64,000 nt of DNA, taken from positions 62,001-126,000 of the forward strand of contig JAAEAF010002341.1 in NCBI GenBank assembly GCA_011037195.1, written 5' to 3'. Origin of the DNA: Triatoma infestans. Taxonomy: Eukaryota; Arthropoda; Insecta; Hemiptera; Reduviidae. Each line of letters starts with the position of its first letter. Positions within the stretch are counted from its first letter, which is position 1. The position numbers and the translations under genes were made by a program. This document shows positions 11,247 to 22,280 of the stretch, in pieces. Below the pieces are notes generated by a model. The model ran no database searches. It was not told the DNA's origin and was given only the letters and a program-made list of their open reading frames with translations.

Positions 11247-11618
11247 TTGAACATGTCCCAGTTTTGAGTCCATTAGCAATATAACAGTGTTGTCACAGAC
11301 AGTAATGAGGAATTACTGCCCGGATCTTGGTCCCTAATTAGATCTTGGTTCCTCGACCACCAACGATAATAAAAAAAAATTTTTTTTTGAGTAAGATGGG
11401 GCTAAGTATTCCCTCGGGGTACTTTGATCTATATGGCGGAAAAATAAAGAAAGTAACCTTAATGTCAATATGATTTCCTAGCCAAAGGGTGCCTAGTGCT
11501 GTTTTATAAAGTGACTATTGTCGCAAATCATTCAACTCTTATCGACATAATTTCAAGGTTTCTGTCAATTAAATAAACACATTTTGTTTTTGTTTTGTTT
11601 AAAATAGTAACTAATTTT
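11247..11618. other. Spacer between inverted SINE-1 copies
   Basis: AT-rich, non-coding. An A-run meeting a T-run lies near 11370-11388. Nothing else is recognised. Confidence 0.4.
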
Positions 11619-11631
11619 TAGCCATTAAGCA

Positions 11632-12066
11632 GCCCGCATGGGGTATCTGTTGCATGCAGTTACTTGGGGAGTAGCGACCCCACGGGTTACCACAGCTCAG
11701 TACTCCATGCACTTTATCAGTACAGTACACAGTACCTTAAACTACGTACACTACACTTTACAGACAAGGGCAAACACAGTACACAAACTAGGGTCTCCGT
11801 CCTTAGTTAATTGGCGAAAGCCAAGGGAGAAGGAAGGGATTAGCTTAGTGGTAGCGCGCTGGACTAGCAACGCGGAGGTCCCGGGTTCGAATCCAGCATG
11901 CTACCCTTAGATTTTTTCTTCTAGGAGCCTCTACAACTCACTTTCCGGTGATGGGCAGTGTTGTATGTAGCTAGAGAATGCTGCTTGGAGGCCGGCTGTG
12001 CATTGTCGGGGGGCACAATAGATCTTTCAGGTCACAGTGCAATAATCCCCTACAACAATCTAAATC
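11632..12066 (+). repeat. SINE-1, apparently full-length, with 13-bp target duplication
   Basis: Perfect 13-bp direct repeats TAGCCATTAAGCA flank the element at 11619-11631 and 12067-12079. It has a leader of about 200 bp (starting GCCCGCATGGGG), an internal tRNA-like head with A box TTAGCTTAGTGGTAGCGCG and B box GGGTTCGAATCC (about 11845-11897), and a body with CCTAGGAGCC-like and CCGGTGATGGGCAGTG strings. The tail GCAATAATCCCCTACAACAA is not a pure poly-A. The tRNA-like head being internal rather than 5'-terminal is unusual for a SINE and suggests a composite element. Confidence 0.85.
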
Positions 12067-12079
12067 TAGCCATTAAGCA

Positions 12080-12811
12080 TTGTAACATAAATGCACATTT
12101 TTTTTTTTTTTAGCACTAATCACAGTTTGTGATAACTTTCATCGCCTAAAAACATTTAAGCATCCCCTATTTTAATATAAATATATAATTAATACAAACA
12201 AAATTAAATTTTTTTATTTTCTGCGCATTTATGTCATAGATATCTTCTTAATCAGCTATGCGTAAAACATTGATTCGTTAATATATTGTTCCCTGAAAGT
12301 TAATGGAAATCAAGGCTATTTACTAATAAATTTTGCGTTTTGTAATCGCTGAGCGTACCGAATTAATTAATACTTTTTAATAGAATATTGCTAATTATTG
12401 TGCTAATTTTTATAGGAGTAGTAATTAAAAGTAATAATTCTTTATATATTTTTGTAAATGATTCTGTATCAATAAGAATTTATATATAATTTTAAAAAAA
12501 ACTTTTGTCTAACATTATTGCTAGAAATGTTGTTATAAGATCATTTAGTAACTTAAATGGCATTCAGACTAATTATACATATACAAAAATAAAAAAGGAA
12601 GTTTTTCAATAGCTTAATTGAGTGAGTAAACTTGAGATCTTAGTCATCTTAACAATGATGCATAAGAAGTTTTTACATTGTCTTATTGCCTGAAAGGAAG
12701 TATAATATTGAATATATGGTTTGGGTATGGTATTCTTTGAAACAGTAAAATTAAATGAAGAAATTGCGGAAAGTTCGGTGAAATTCATTTAACAGAATCA
12801 CTCTGATTTTA
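12080..12811. other. AT-rich non-coding DNA
   Basis: T-run near 12098-12110 and several TTAAT-rich tracts. No reading frame or RNA structure that I can support. Confidence 0.45.
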
Positions 12812-13010
12812 CTTTCTCTTACCGTTTGATGAGCAAGTTTCATCAGAGTCTGAGATATTTTCCATGATAGCCTGCTTCTTTTTTATGGTCATCTACCGGT
12901 TCGCCCATCATCTGGATGCTTTTTGTCAAACAGTGTGATAACATAGATTTGCACAGAGCAAATTTAGTTGATGCACTGGTCTAAATGTTTTTGTTAGGGC
13001 CTAACTAGAT
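12812..13010 (-). repeat. Relic arm of PB (hammerhead-like) inverted-repeat family
   Basis: Shares with 30603-30918 and 33222-33703 the strings ATTTTCC, TGATAGCCTGCTTCTTTT, TATGGTCATC, ACCGGTTCGCCCATC, GGATGC and TTGCACAGAGCAAATT. The ribozyme-like core is damaged: on the minus strand helix II and the GAAA are fused by a deletion. It abuts a scrap of the ACTTTC-repeat terminus (12812-12825). No second arm is found nearby. Confidence 0.65.
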
Positions 13011-13290
13011 TAAGAGGGGTGATGGTACCTGAGTGGGAAAAACACATGGTCTTTAAAGGGGCATATTGTACCCTTAAAAAAATGGAAACATCCAACACGT
13101 GGGAATGTGTAACTTAAACTACGTTTTTTGAAGGAGATTTATTTTAATAATTAATTTATCCATACTATCTTACTATTATATTTGATGTATTCATAACAGC
13201 GCGAAATAACATTGTGTCAGCCGTGGGCTGCTGTGAAATAGTTACTGACAAGAAATGATAAATTCTTAATATTAGCCAATCTCTCTCCTT
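13011..13290. other. Non-coding DNA
   Basis: Nothing recognised. AT-rich with a short GC-richer stretch near 13220-13245. Confidence 0.35.
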
Positions 13291-13810
13291 CTGTATATCT
13301 CAAAAACCATTAATCGTAAGAAATCTCAAATTTGACTTCCAGTTTTTTTTTACCGCCATTGGTATCCGCCACTACGGTTTCGGACAAAATCCATTAGCCG
13401 GAAAAGCGATTTTATATTTGTTTCATCAGTTTTTCAATTTTTTCTCAAAAACAGTTACGGAATTTTTTTGAATTTTATTATTTTTTTTATGAGTTTTTCC
13501 ACTTTTATATGTAATATTTTTTCAAGAATATTGATTATTGGATGAATCTGGGGAAGCTACAACCTTAAGCTTCCCCTTAAATTGTCATTACAATATATGG
13601 TTCTACCACTAGTAGAAATATTTAGGTACATTAATTACATTGCTAGAATTCAATGTTTGATGAAAATTGCAACCTGAATTACAACTTTATAGCTTAAATT
13701 TCTGAATTTTTCCCTAATTTTCTTGAAGTTGGCTTTACAGGATTTTCTTAAAACTTTAAAATATTAATTTTATTTCAAATACTTCCCCCGCCCCAAAATT
13801 GATTTTTGGG
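13291..13810 (+). repeat. Degenerate ACTTTC repeat
   Basis: Diverged landmarks in family order: TATATCTCAAAAACCATTAA, TTTGGTATCCGCCA-like region, GACAAAATCCATTAGCCGG, TTTCTCAAAAACAGTTACGG, then a second round CCTGAATTACAACTTTATAG and CTTGAAGTTGGCTTTACAGG. The GC-rich box is reduced to CTTCCCCCGCCCC. An old copy. Confidence 0.5.
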
Positions 13811-15227
13811 ATTGAGCAAGCATTTTTTTGGAAGGTTAATGGAAGCAGTATCTTTTAAACTGCAAAGTAATCATATTTAAGTATTCACTCCTACTTGGTG
13901 AAAACTAACTTGTATCCCCCAACAACACTAAATTTATGTTTAACCCAACTTTACTTTTTGTAAAAGTTCCATTTTTGAAGAAACTTTGTCAATTAGAATT
14001 GTTTTAATTGTAATAAGATAAAGTTCATTGAGTGTTTCAGCCCAGATTCTGTATTTCTCAATTTTCAATGAATAAAAATATTGAATTAAATAAAAATTAC
14101 ACAGTTTTACATGTCACTTATTAAAAAAAAAAATTTGAAATTAATTTCAACCCAAAATAAAGAAATTTATTGGTGTAGAAAAAAAAAAAAATTAATGTGT
14201 ATAGTCTTCATCTGCAAAAGGTCTATTACAGGGAGAAATACTAAGCCCACTTTTCTAACCTTTGTTTGTTAGTGATATATGTAGCTAGTTTTTTTGTTAT
14301 AAGTCATCAGAAGAATATTAATTACCAAAGGTTAAGAATCAACAAATAAAATGTAAAATAATAACCTACCATTTTGTGTTTATGTAAATTTTAATGAAAC
14401 TAAATGTTTAATAAATATTAAATAATTAATTTGCTGAAGATAATTGTAACAATCGGAGTTTGAGGTTCCGTGTGAGTATTTCACGCCAGATTATTTTTTT
14501 TTTTTTTTAGCTTGTCCAACAAACAATTCATTGAGATGTAATTCTTAAATATTAACTGACAAAATTTTAATTTGATTAATACAGATAAAACAGAAATAAG
14601 AAATAATTTCCAGTCAATGGTTTGTTGATTATAAGAGCTAGGCTGTTTTGTTATTTCAATATGAGAGAAGGAAGCTGACATGATTGTATTAGGAAATGTC
14701 CAATCAAACCAATAATTCAACTATATAAATAATACGTGTAGTACACTTCTTATATTGCTTCTCCTACTTATTATACTTTACGTATATTTATGCCCCTCTC
14801 TTGCTCTTTTTTGCGGTCATCAACATTTTCTTTGTTATTTATATAACAATAAATATTCTAATATATTAAATAATTTTAAATTTCCATGAAAAATCAACCA
14901 TCATTATGCAAGTTAGTAAGTTTTCTAATCTTATCTTTTATTTTTACGTCCAATGTATTTTTAAGAATATATTATCGCTTACATAATTTTATTGTGACAT
15001 AATGAATGTATGACATAAATTTATTATTAAACACCATCTGTAATTAACCAATTAGAATTTCTATTTAAATAAATTAAAAAAAATTGAGGACAACTGGCTA
15101 TAAAATCAAAAATTCATAAATTTTCCTTGACAGTAATGTGAATATATATGGGTCACTATTAATTTTTATTCAAGCAAAACTACATACTATGAAAGAAAAC
15201 ATCTATACTAAAACATGTTCATTTGAG
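13811..15227. other. AT-rich non-coding DNA
   Basis: Dense homopolymer tracts (14120-14135, 14179-14192, 14493-14508). A 79-codon minus frame at 14481-14720 has low complexity. No element boundary recognised. Confidence 0.45.
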
Positions 15228-15443
15228 GGGGGGAAGGATTAGCTCAGTGGTAAGCACGTATTCCCACGCGGAGATCCTGGGTTTGAATCCAGCAGCGCTG
15301 CCTTTAGATTTTCTCCTCCTAGGAGCCTCTACAGCGTTGATTGTAGCTCGGTGGCAGTAGGCACTAAGTCCGGAGGGCATAAAATATCTTTCAGATCGCA
15401 GTTCACTATACCCCCTAAAAAATCTAAAAAAAAAAAAAAAAAA
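15228..15443 (+). repeat. SINE-1 copy with poly-A tail
   Basis: Head GGAAGGATTAGCTCAGTGGT (A box) and GGGTTTGAATCC (B box near 15280), body TTAGATTTTCTCCTCCTAGG and AGCCTCTACAGC, then a tail AGATCGCAGTTCACTATACC and an A-run at 15426-15443. It lacks the long leader of 11632-12066, so this is the short, tRNA-first form. The long A-run suggests a relatively late insertion. Confidence 0.8.
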
Positions 15444-15973
15444 ATCTATTGTTATATTTATAAGTAAAAAAAAAATATTTTTATAAATAAAAAATAAAAA
15501 ATAATTTGAAAAATTAAGTAATGTAGAAAACGATGAAATTTGGATTGAAGAGAAGACAGAGATGCTCATTCACGTCCTATATTTGCAATATCCTGTCAGG
15601 AGGACAGTCAGGAGTATTGAAGAATAAGACGAGAAATTGAGAGAGCAATTAGCTAAGATAATTTCTTGATTAAGGTTTCTTCCTTTGGACTTGTTAACTT
15701 GTTGAAGAGATTGTTTAAAGACAGTTATCATTGTTTGTAGATTGATTTGGGCTGCGAATTAGGGGCCCACATTTATGCGAATATATTGGGCTGAGATTGT
15801 TGCTTAACTGGTAGCGCTGGCGATGCTTAGGAGTGTCAGATGTGCCGCACATAATATCAGTGGCGCCGTACATAATATCAGTGGCGCCTTACATGGTAAT
15901 GATAAGAAGTATGATATTTCAATCTCAATTGAAAGAAAATTGTATGAAAATATAAAAATGTCTAGTTATTTTT
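15444..15973. other. AT-rich non-coding DNA
   Basis: A short tandem duplication (GGCGCCGTACATAATATCAG-type units) is visible near 15840-15895. No gene recognised. Confidence 0.4.
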
Positions 15974-16945
15974 ACTTTTCCAGACTCCTAGTAAGAGGAA
16001 GTATCGTAATCGTGCCAAATTTTCGATATCAAGTTTTCACCGGAAATATCCGTTTTGAGGTCTTCTGAGTCCAAAAAAGTGGTTTTTACAAAATGGTCTT
16101 TGTGTGTGCGCACAGCATAGCTGACAAATGCAAAAATCGTAAAATGTTCAAACTTGATATTCCGATTAGATATCACAATAGGATCTGACAGTATGTTATC
16201 TGTCAAAATTCCTCAGCCGGAAATACCACTTTACTTACTTGCGATTTTCTCAAAAATGGCTCCGACGATTTTCTTTTCAAGCTTATTATATAAACTACAC
16301 ATACAAAAAAATCTACACCTTTTATGTAATAACATTTCTCTGGAAAAATTCATTTAAGGGCACTTTTGGAGGAAGGGTGGGGTTAGGTTTTCCTCTAAAG
16401 TGTTATTTTAGTTTTCTATACAACCCTTTCATCTAAATAATAATTATTAGAATTAAATATGTTGTTGAAATTTCGAGTTGGAAAAAAAATCGGATGACCT
16501 GAAGTGCGTTTTTATTGAAATGTATTTTTTTTTTTTCAGTTTTCTGGTATTTTCTCGAAAACAGCTCCAACGATTTTCTTTAAACTAGGAATATCAACTA
16601 CTCATATAAAGAGCTACAACTTTTATTTGAAAAATTTCTCCTGATAAATTCATTTAAGGGGGCTTTTGTGGCTGGGGTGGGGTTATGTTTTTCTATCATA
16701 ATAGTTGATCATACAATAATTGTACCATCCAAACAAAATTAATTAGAAATAAATAGATTGCCAAAATTGTCGAGTTTCAAAAAAAAAAAATTAGTAAACC
16801 GCTCTTTTATTGAACAGTTTTTTTTTTTCGGTTTTCGATGAACTCCGACGAATTTCATTAAATTTGGCACACTAACTATAAAATTTATCAATTACAATTT
16901 TGAAAACTGGAGTAAGAGAAAGTTGTGTGAGTGTTTCACATTAGA
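15974..16945 (+). repeat. ACTTTC repeat, near full-length two-unit copy
   Basis: The 5' end has the hairpin region (CTCCTAGTAAGAGGAAGTAT) and CACCGGAAATATCCGTTTTG. Unit 1 has GGCTCCGACGATTTTCTTTT and unit 2 has AGCTCCAACGATTTTCTTTAA, each followed by its own G-rich box. The 3' end is GGAGTAAGAGAAAGTTGTGT plus the hairpin GTGTGAGTGTTTCACA. Non-coding; short frames inside are incidental. Confidence 0.85.
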
Positions 16946-16955
16946 TTTTTTTTTT

Positions 16956-17271
16956 TGCTTTCTCTTGCTCCTAGTAGGAAGACGTATTGCGATCGTGCCA
17001 GATTTTCTAAATTATTTGAGTTTACACCGGAAATGCACGTTTTGAGTTCACCTGAATTGAAAAAAATGTTTTTAGCAAATGGTCGTGTATGTTTGTTTGT
17101 CTCTCTGTTTTCCCAGAATAATCGCAGGAAATTCAGATTTGGTATACCTTTTTTAGGTACTACCATCGCATCAGACACGAAGATTTCGGGCAAAATCCAC
17201 ATTAATGGATAAAGTGCGATTTTACTGAATCTTTTTTTTTTTTTTTCCAGTTTTTCTTAATTCTCTCGTGT
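16956..17271 (+). repeat. ACTTTC repeat, older copy interrupted by mariner
   Basis: Starts CTTTCTCTTGCTCCTAGTAG directly after the previous copy's T-tract, with landmarks GCGATCGTGCC, CACCGGAAATGCACGTTTTG and GTTTTTAGCAAATGGTCGTG, and stops at the TA where mariner 17274-18203 is inserted. Tandem arrangement head to tail with 15974-16945. Confidence 0.75.
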
Positions 17272-17273
17272 TT

Positions 17274-18203
17274 ACGAGGAATGCCCAGAAAGTAAGTGTA
17301 CTGAGGCTCTCACGGCCGGAGGGATTTTGTTTTCGACATGTTGTCTACACTGTCGTGTAGCCTGATTCCTCCCCTCCGCAACGAGATCGGTTCGAGGTCA
17401 GTACGTTGAGAACTGTCTACGCGACAATATTTTTCGTGAAAAATGTCAATCCAATCTCCCGCCAAGTGTGAAATATTCAAGGTCGGGCAAGAGTTTTTGA
17501 GACGCTACAAACTCCATGGAGATGAATTTCTCCGCTCCCATCATTACTGGAGATGAAACTTGGGTTGCACACTACACACCTGAAACCAAAAGGCAGTCTC
17601 AACAGTGGCGTCACACCTCTTCACCCTCCGCCAAAAAGTTCAAAACCACAATTTCAGCCAAGAAAATCATGGCATCCGTGTTTTGGGACTGTCAAGGCAT
17701 AATTTTAATTGAATATATGCCTCAAGGGGAGACCATCAACTCTGCAAGATACTGTGAGACCCTAAAAAAATTGCGGAGGGCGATTCAGAACAAAAGGAGA
17801 GGCATGCTGACAAAGGGAGTCTGCCTGCTGCACGACAATGCCAGACCACACACTGCTTGCCTCGTTTAAATGGGATGTCCTGAACCATCCCGCGCATTCC
17901 CCTGACCTAGCACCTTCAGATTACTATCTCTTTACCTCCCTGAAGCTGCACATGGGTGGAAAAAGGTTTTCAACCGACGAGGTGATGAAGGGGGAGGTGG
18001 AGAAGTGGACGAAGGGGTTGGCGGGAAACTACTTCGAGGAAGGCTTCAAAAAATTAATACCCTGGTTCACCACCTGCATTGAGAGGAATGGTGACTATGT
18101 CGAAAAATAGCTTACATATGTACTAATGTAAACAGGTAATTTTTTTTCAAATAAAAATTTTTGTAACCTACAAAAATTCAGTACACTTACTGGACATGCC
18201 TCG
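17274..18203 (+). mobile_element. Mariner-family element, internally deleted
   Basis: The inverted ends CGAGGAATGCCCAGAAAGTA and the complement of CTTACTGGACATGCCTCG share CGAGG-ATG-CCAG-AAGTGTACTGA. TA duplications lie at 17272-17273 and 18204-18205. At 930 bp it has lost most of the N-terminal half of the transposase. It carries remnants of the ORF at 17443-18107. Confidence 0.88.
17443..18110 (+). pseudogene. Mariner transposase relic
   Basis: The ATG at 17443 opens a short N-terminal piece (MSIQSPAKCEIFKVGQEF). The frame is then lost where a large internal deletion joins it to the catalytic domain. 17516-17869 carries the first catalytic Asp in TGDETWV and the second in LLHDNARPHT. A frameshift near 17840-17865 moves the rest to 17838-18110, with the third Asp in SPDLAPSDYYLF and a C-terminus ending in GDYVEK. 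All three Asp of the DD34D triad are visible but in two frames, and the DNA-binding half is deleted, so the enzyme is dead. Confidence 0.88.
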
Positions 18204-18205
18204 TA

Positions 18206-18839
18206 GTTCACTCACACACTAACACATCCATACATACGCACGCATACATAGATAGAGAATTCGATAATAGTACTCACTTTCCCATGGGAAAGTTTTTCTT
18301 AATCACATACTCTGAAACTTCAAATGAAAATCCAACCATACTTAAAAAATTCTGATATGTGCCGTAATCGCACAATTACAATCGTACCATAAAATCGGAC
18401 GAAATAGAAATAGAAAAAACTAATATTTTATTTTATTAATAGCCTGGGCAAGGTGGTTATTTATGAACTATACCAAAACACATGTTTGTAACAGCCACTG
18501 GTTTTCTAGATTAACGGTGCGGAAATAATTTGTAGCTTTCTTCTCGCCCTCATATAATAATTTTCCACTAAATAAACTATAGAATTGTGATGATAATATA
18601 AATGATTTTTTTGTTTTTTAATATAAATTATCAATATTATTCTTTCAGTAAAATTTATTAAATCCTATTCAGTTTAGAAATAATAAAACCATCAGCGTGT
18701 TTATTGTGCAGTTTTCTGTGTTATCTTTGTTTTTCAAATATGTTTGGCATCTTTCTTAACATTAAAACATCCTATTACTTTCTCTAACTTCAGTTATAAT
18801 ATGATTTCCTCTAATCAGAAGTAAAAGAATGTAAAAACT
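18206..18839. other. AT-rich non-coding DNA
   Basis: Nothing recognised beyond short ACACA and ACGCA runs next to the mariner's right target duplication. Confidence 0.4.
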
Positions 18840-19005
18840 TTGGTGCATGACCCTATGGAGGGTCAACGCGCTGCCAGACGGCGGCCGCGGTTTCTACCGG
18901 ACCTTCCCTACTAACTGTTGATTCCCATTCTTTTACTCATGACGCTGGATCAACATGTCCTTTGCTCTCATGAGAATCGAACACTGAAATTCTTGCACCA
19001 AATGC
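18840..19005 (-). repeat. SINE-3 relic (tRNA-like)
   Basis: Shares with 56925-57178 the strings GACGCTGGATCAACATG-like, CCTTTGCTCTCATGAG and AATCGAACACTGAAATTCT. These are the B-box and flank of a tRNA-Glu-like head on the minus strand. A GC-rich segment (GACGGCGGCCGCGG) lies at about 18877-18890. Truncated. Confidence 0.45.
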
Positions 19006-19104
19006 TTTCATTTTTTCCAAAATAAGAATATAATTAATATTATTGAATATGTGGATGGATCCGCAATGTTGGATTTTATCCACGGTAGCATGCATATTTA
19101 TTTT

Positions 19105-19146
19105 CTTGCTGACCGGTTTCGGATTTTCATCCATCTTCAGAGCAAA
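19105..19146 (-). ncRNA. Hammerhead-ribozyme-like motif, PA left arm
   Basis: Minus strand: helix I strand TTGCT, core CTGAAGA, one unpaired T, helix II GGAT-GAAA-ATCC, then GAAAC, palindromic ACCGGT as a minimal helix III, the cleavage-type triplet GTC, and AGCAA closing helix I with TTGCT. All expected core blocks (CUGANGA, GAAA, UH) are present. The single base between A9 and helix II departs from the textbook fold and may impair cleavage. Confidence 0.55.
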
Positions 19147-20007
19147 TTCAACCAAGTTCGCGTAGAGAGTTCACTTCAACATAATGTTTCTGTTACTTGT
19201 TGTTACTCACACTTGTTGGTTGTATATAATTATGTGGGGAGGTTATAAGGTTATGTTACTATGTGTATGTGATTAAGGGCAAAATGGAATTATTGTAAGT
19301 TATGATTAGACATTAGAAAAATAGAATATAATAAATTTGGGTGCTGTGAGGTTTTCGTCTTGCGTTTCAGTTTGCTTTTTCTTAATAATTTGTTGACCAG
19401 GCTAACAGGGTATCCGTTTTTTGTGGCTCTGTTGTATATGGTGTGGAGTTCTTGTTTGTAGTTGGTCGCTGTAAGTGGTATGTAGTGGTTTGTAGTTTTT
19501 AGCCTGTTAGTTAGTTGTCTCAGGGCTGCTAGTTTGTGTTGAGTATAGGATGATGGGATGATGATGGACTAGGATGATGACTTACATATTTTCTTGTATT
19601 AACCCTGCTTGTATTTCATATTATTATACAAGTACAAGTTCAAGCTTTTGACTGTCCATAAACGTTGCATCGCCTTTCTTCAAACTTTATCTAATTAATA
19701 TTAATACAGTATACTCCTGAAATAACTTATCGTCCCCCCCTATTAAAAATAACTTGATAAGACACTGAGCATACTTTACAACACTATTAAAAATTTAGTT
19801 ATAGAGTATTCTGCAACAAATTTATTATACACTATTTTTCTAATGTCTAATCATAACGTACAATAATTCCATTTTGTCATTAATCATATACACATAGCAA
19901 CATAACCTATAACCTCCCCACATAATTATATAAAACCAACAAGTGTGAGTAACAACAAGTAACAGAAACATTACGTGGAAATGAACTCTCTATACGAACT
20001 TGGTGAA

Positions 20008-20049
20008 TTTGCTCTGACGATGGATGAAAATCCGAAACTGGTCAGCAAG
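20008..20049 (+). ncRNA. Hammerhead-ribozyme-like motif, PA right arm
   Basis: Plus strand: TTTGCT, core CTGACGA (position 7 differs from the left arm, which that core position tolerates), T, helix II GGAT-GAAA-ATCC, GAAAC, TG, GTC, AGCAAG. Helix I is TTGCT/AGCAA. Both arms keep the same pairing despite base changes, which argues for past functional constraint. The predicted cleavage point is after C20043. Confidence 0.55.
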
Positions 20050-20100
20050 AAAATAAATATGCATGCTACGATGGATAAAATACCATATAATTAATATTAT

Positions 20101-20344
20101 ATTAATATTAAGAAGACTAAGAAGTGAGCATATTATTATACACTTTTTGTTATTATTTTTTTTTTAATCTCCTTTGAAAACAGGGAACACACAACTCGGT
20201 GCGTCACTTACCTATACTTCCAACTGATCCTGTTTAGCAGTCATTTAGGAAGAATTTCTGGACAACCCTCAACTATTTATATTAAAAGTTTTTTTTTTTA
20301 TAATTAATCATTTGTGTATAAAAATTGTACCCAATAAATTTTTA
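20101..20344. other. Non-coding DNA
   Basis: AT-rich with a T-run at about 20157-20166; nothing recognised. Confidence 0.35.
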
Positions 20345-21213
20345 AGTAAATTAAAGGAGTGTTTGGGCCTAGAACCAAACACTGGAAACCCATGGGTAGG
20401 TTTCCTAGCATCTTCCAGGCGAAAATTCACACTATTGGAAGGTGCGTTCAGTTGAACCTTGACAGAGGATATCGGAATCAGGAGATAATTATCTTATCCG
20501 ATAGTCAGGCGGCCATTAAAGCACTGAGCTCTCATGTTATCAGTTCTAAAATGGTATGGGAATGCGTAGGTAAGCTTAATGATCTAGGCAGATGAAATAA
20601 GTTACCCTATATTGGGTGCCGGAACATGTCGGCGTGGAAGGTAATGAGGTAGCCGACACCCTGGCAAAAGAAGGCGCTGTATCTCCTTTCATTGGGCTGG
20701 AGCCCTTTTGTGGAGTCAGTGACCAAGTACTCTTAGAAGAAATCAAGAAGGCGGAGATGGCGAAAAGAGCTCGTCCTGGAACATCATCCCGGGACTGAGA
20801 CAGGCCAAGGTCTGTCTGATGGTTATAACCAGGAAAGGTCGAAAACCTGCATCAGTCTGAGTAAGAATAGGATCCGCATTCTTACGGGGTTCCTTATGGG
20901 GCATTGCAGATTGAGTGGACACCGGAGGAAGCTTGGCCTAGAAGATGATGGCACATGCAGATTCTGTGGAGAGATGGAGGAAACTCCGATACATCTCCTC
21001 ACAGATTGTGATGCCGTCATTCAAAGAAGATTTAATCGTCTGAGCTATTACCAGATAGGGGAGGAGGAAATACCTACCCTAGATCCTTCCAGGAATTTGG
21101 GATTCCTTAGGGAGCTCAACCTGGAGGGGGTCTGCAGATGAGCCAGCTCATCTTCGGTACCAGATGGGGTACAATAGATCAAAATAATGGTCGCAGTACA
21201 GAACCCTAAAAAA
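20345..21213 (+). pseudogene. LINE 3' fragment: RNase H and zinc knuckle, I/R1-type
   Basis: 5'-truncated non-LTR retrotransposon. 20359-20595 encodes RNase H with FQAKIHTIGRCVQLNLDRGY and IILSDSQAAIKALSSHVISS. A frame change leads to PEHVGVEGNEVADTLAKEGA at 20616-20798, the WVPGHxGxxGNExAD-type motif. 20896-21141 holds the C-terminal MGHCRLSGHRRKLGLEDD and a CRFC-x8-H-x4-C knuckle (CRFCGEMEETPIHLLTDC). A stop is followed by a short 3' UTR and an A-run at 21208-21221. Same family as 46600-47690. RNase H would have degraded the RNA of the DNA:RNA hybrid during retrotransposition. Inactive. Confidence 0.85.
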
Positions 21214-21221
21214 AAAAAAAT

Positions 21222-21779
21222 GGAAATTTGTTTTTTTACGAATGATATATGATATTGTAACGAATGATAATGATAGATAATATTGTAAAGTTTCTGAAAA
21301 TTTAAAATAATAAAAGTATTTTTAATAATACAAAACTGTTAGCTTTACAATTATTCCCTTCTTCACCAAAATAACCAAGTTTCTTCTCAACAGTTTTGAC
21401 CTTCTGATGAAGAAGAAGAAGAAGAAAAAAAACCATCGTGTCAAGCTTTTTACCGAGGCAATCTCCAGTTTCTTTAATCTGACCAAAACGGCAGGATTGG
21501 AGTGAGTATGCCAAAATAAGCATACTATAGATCAATCAGGGACCGTGAGGATCTTTCTAGTGGCTAGTTAGTCGATGGTTATTAATTTTTTTTAATTCAA
21601 AATATAATATATAAATGGCGCACGATTCAAACGGAGGATACATTGTTAGCTCACTGAATCACCTACTCCCACCGGAGCTTAAAAAGCAGATTTGACAATT
21701 AATATATTTTTTTATAAATAAGCTACCTTATGAAAGAGTCTCTGGACTGTATTATATTACATTTTTATGAACAGTGACT
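21222..21779. other. AT-rich non-coding DNA with GAA tract
   Basis: A GAAGAAGAAG microsatellite lies at about 21408-21425. No gene recognised. A 77-codon minus frame is unsupported. Confidence 0.35.
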
Positions 21780-22280
21780 CTTCAGGTTTGAGAGGGGAGC
21801 TGTTACTGTTGAATCATTCCCTTGGATTGTTAGAAGTGATTCTGACGGATTGTGTACATTATGTTCCTTTGGGATTCCCTGAAGATCTTATCTGCTTTTG
21901 GGGGATCTGCCGCCCTTCATCGGGCTAAATTTTAAATAAACAAAATAACATTTCATTATTAAAATAAAAACATAGTAATCAGTTCGCACACATAAAACAC
22001 AAACTTTTATAAAGTAGTGCAACATAAATCCCAATGCCTACCTAACCTGCCTTCCTCTTACTACTCATAGATGGCAGCACTGAATGCGAGACAAAGCTTG
22101 TAAGTCGGAAATTATTAGACAATACCTCATATATCATATTATATTCCGTCTTTTCCTCCGATTGGATAAAGATTATTTTGACTTGATAAACAGGTATGAA
22201 GGCTTGGACATTTTTATTAATAAAGATGAAAACCATCTTTTTATTTTAAATAAATATATTCATTCCCTTGGCTGATATTC
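21780..22280 (+). pseudogene. Possible LINE C-terminal relic
   Basis: A plus-strand tract reads with breaks as GLCTLCSLG followed by an acidic/leucine-rich run, reminiscent of the C-terminal CxxC knuckle of jockey/CR1-type LINEs. Further on, a 63-codon frame (22084-22275) has Leu/Ile/Asp-rich composition and ends in a stop. I see no RT or RNase H motif, so the assignment is weak; it may be fortuitous. Confidence 0.25.

Larger units (their letters stand above)
19044..20084. mobile_element. PA element: inverted-arm element with hammerhead-like motifs and 16-bp target duplication
   Basis: Flanked by identical 16-bp repeats ATATAATTAATATTAT at 19028-19043 and 20085-20100. Arms of about 290 bp, roughly 19070-19345 and 19800-20075, are reverse complements, sharing GCATGCATATTTATTTTCTT, CATCCAT, TAACAGAAACATTA-type strings and CTAATGTCTAATCATAA. 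About 25 nt at the left end have no partner on the right. Each arm contains a ribozyme-like fold. The interior (19346-19800) has no coding region. Long inverted arms, one-sided extension and hammerhead motifs fit the pseudo-LTR plan of Penelope-like elements, so I infer a non-autonomous member. Confidence 0.75.

Noticed and set aside
16931..17212. Overlapping plus and minus frames of about 90 codons
   Set aside because: Both lie in the ACTTTC repeat; frames are not conserved among copies.
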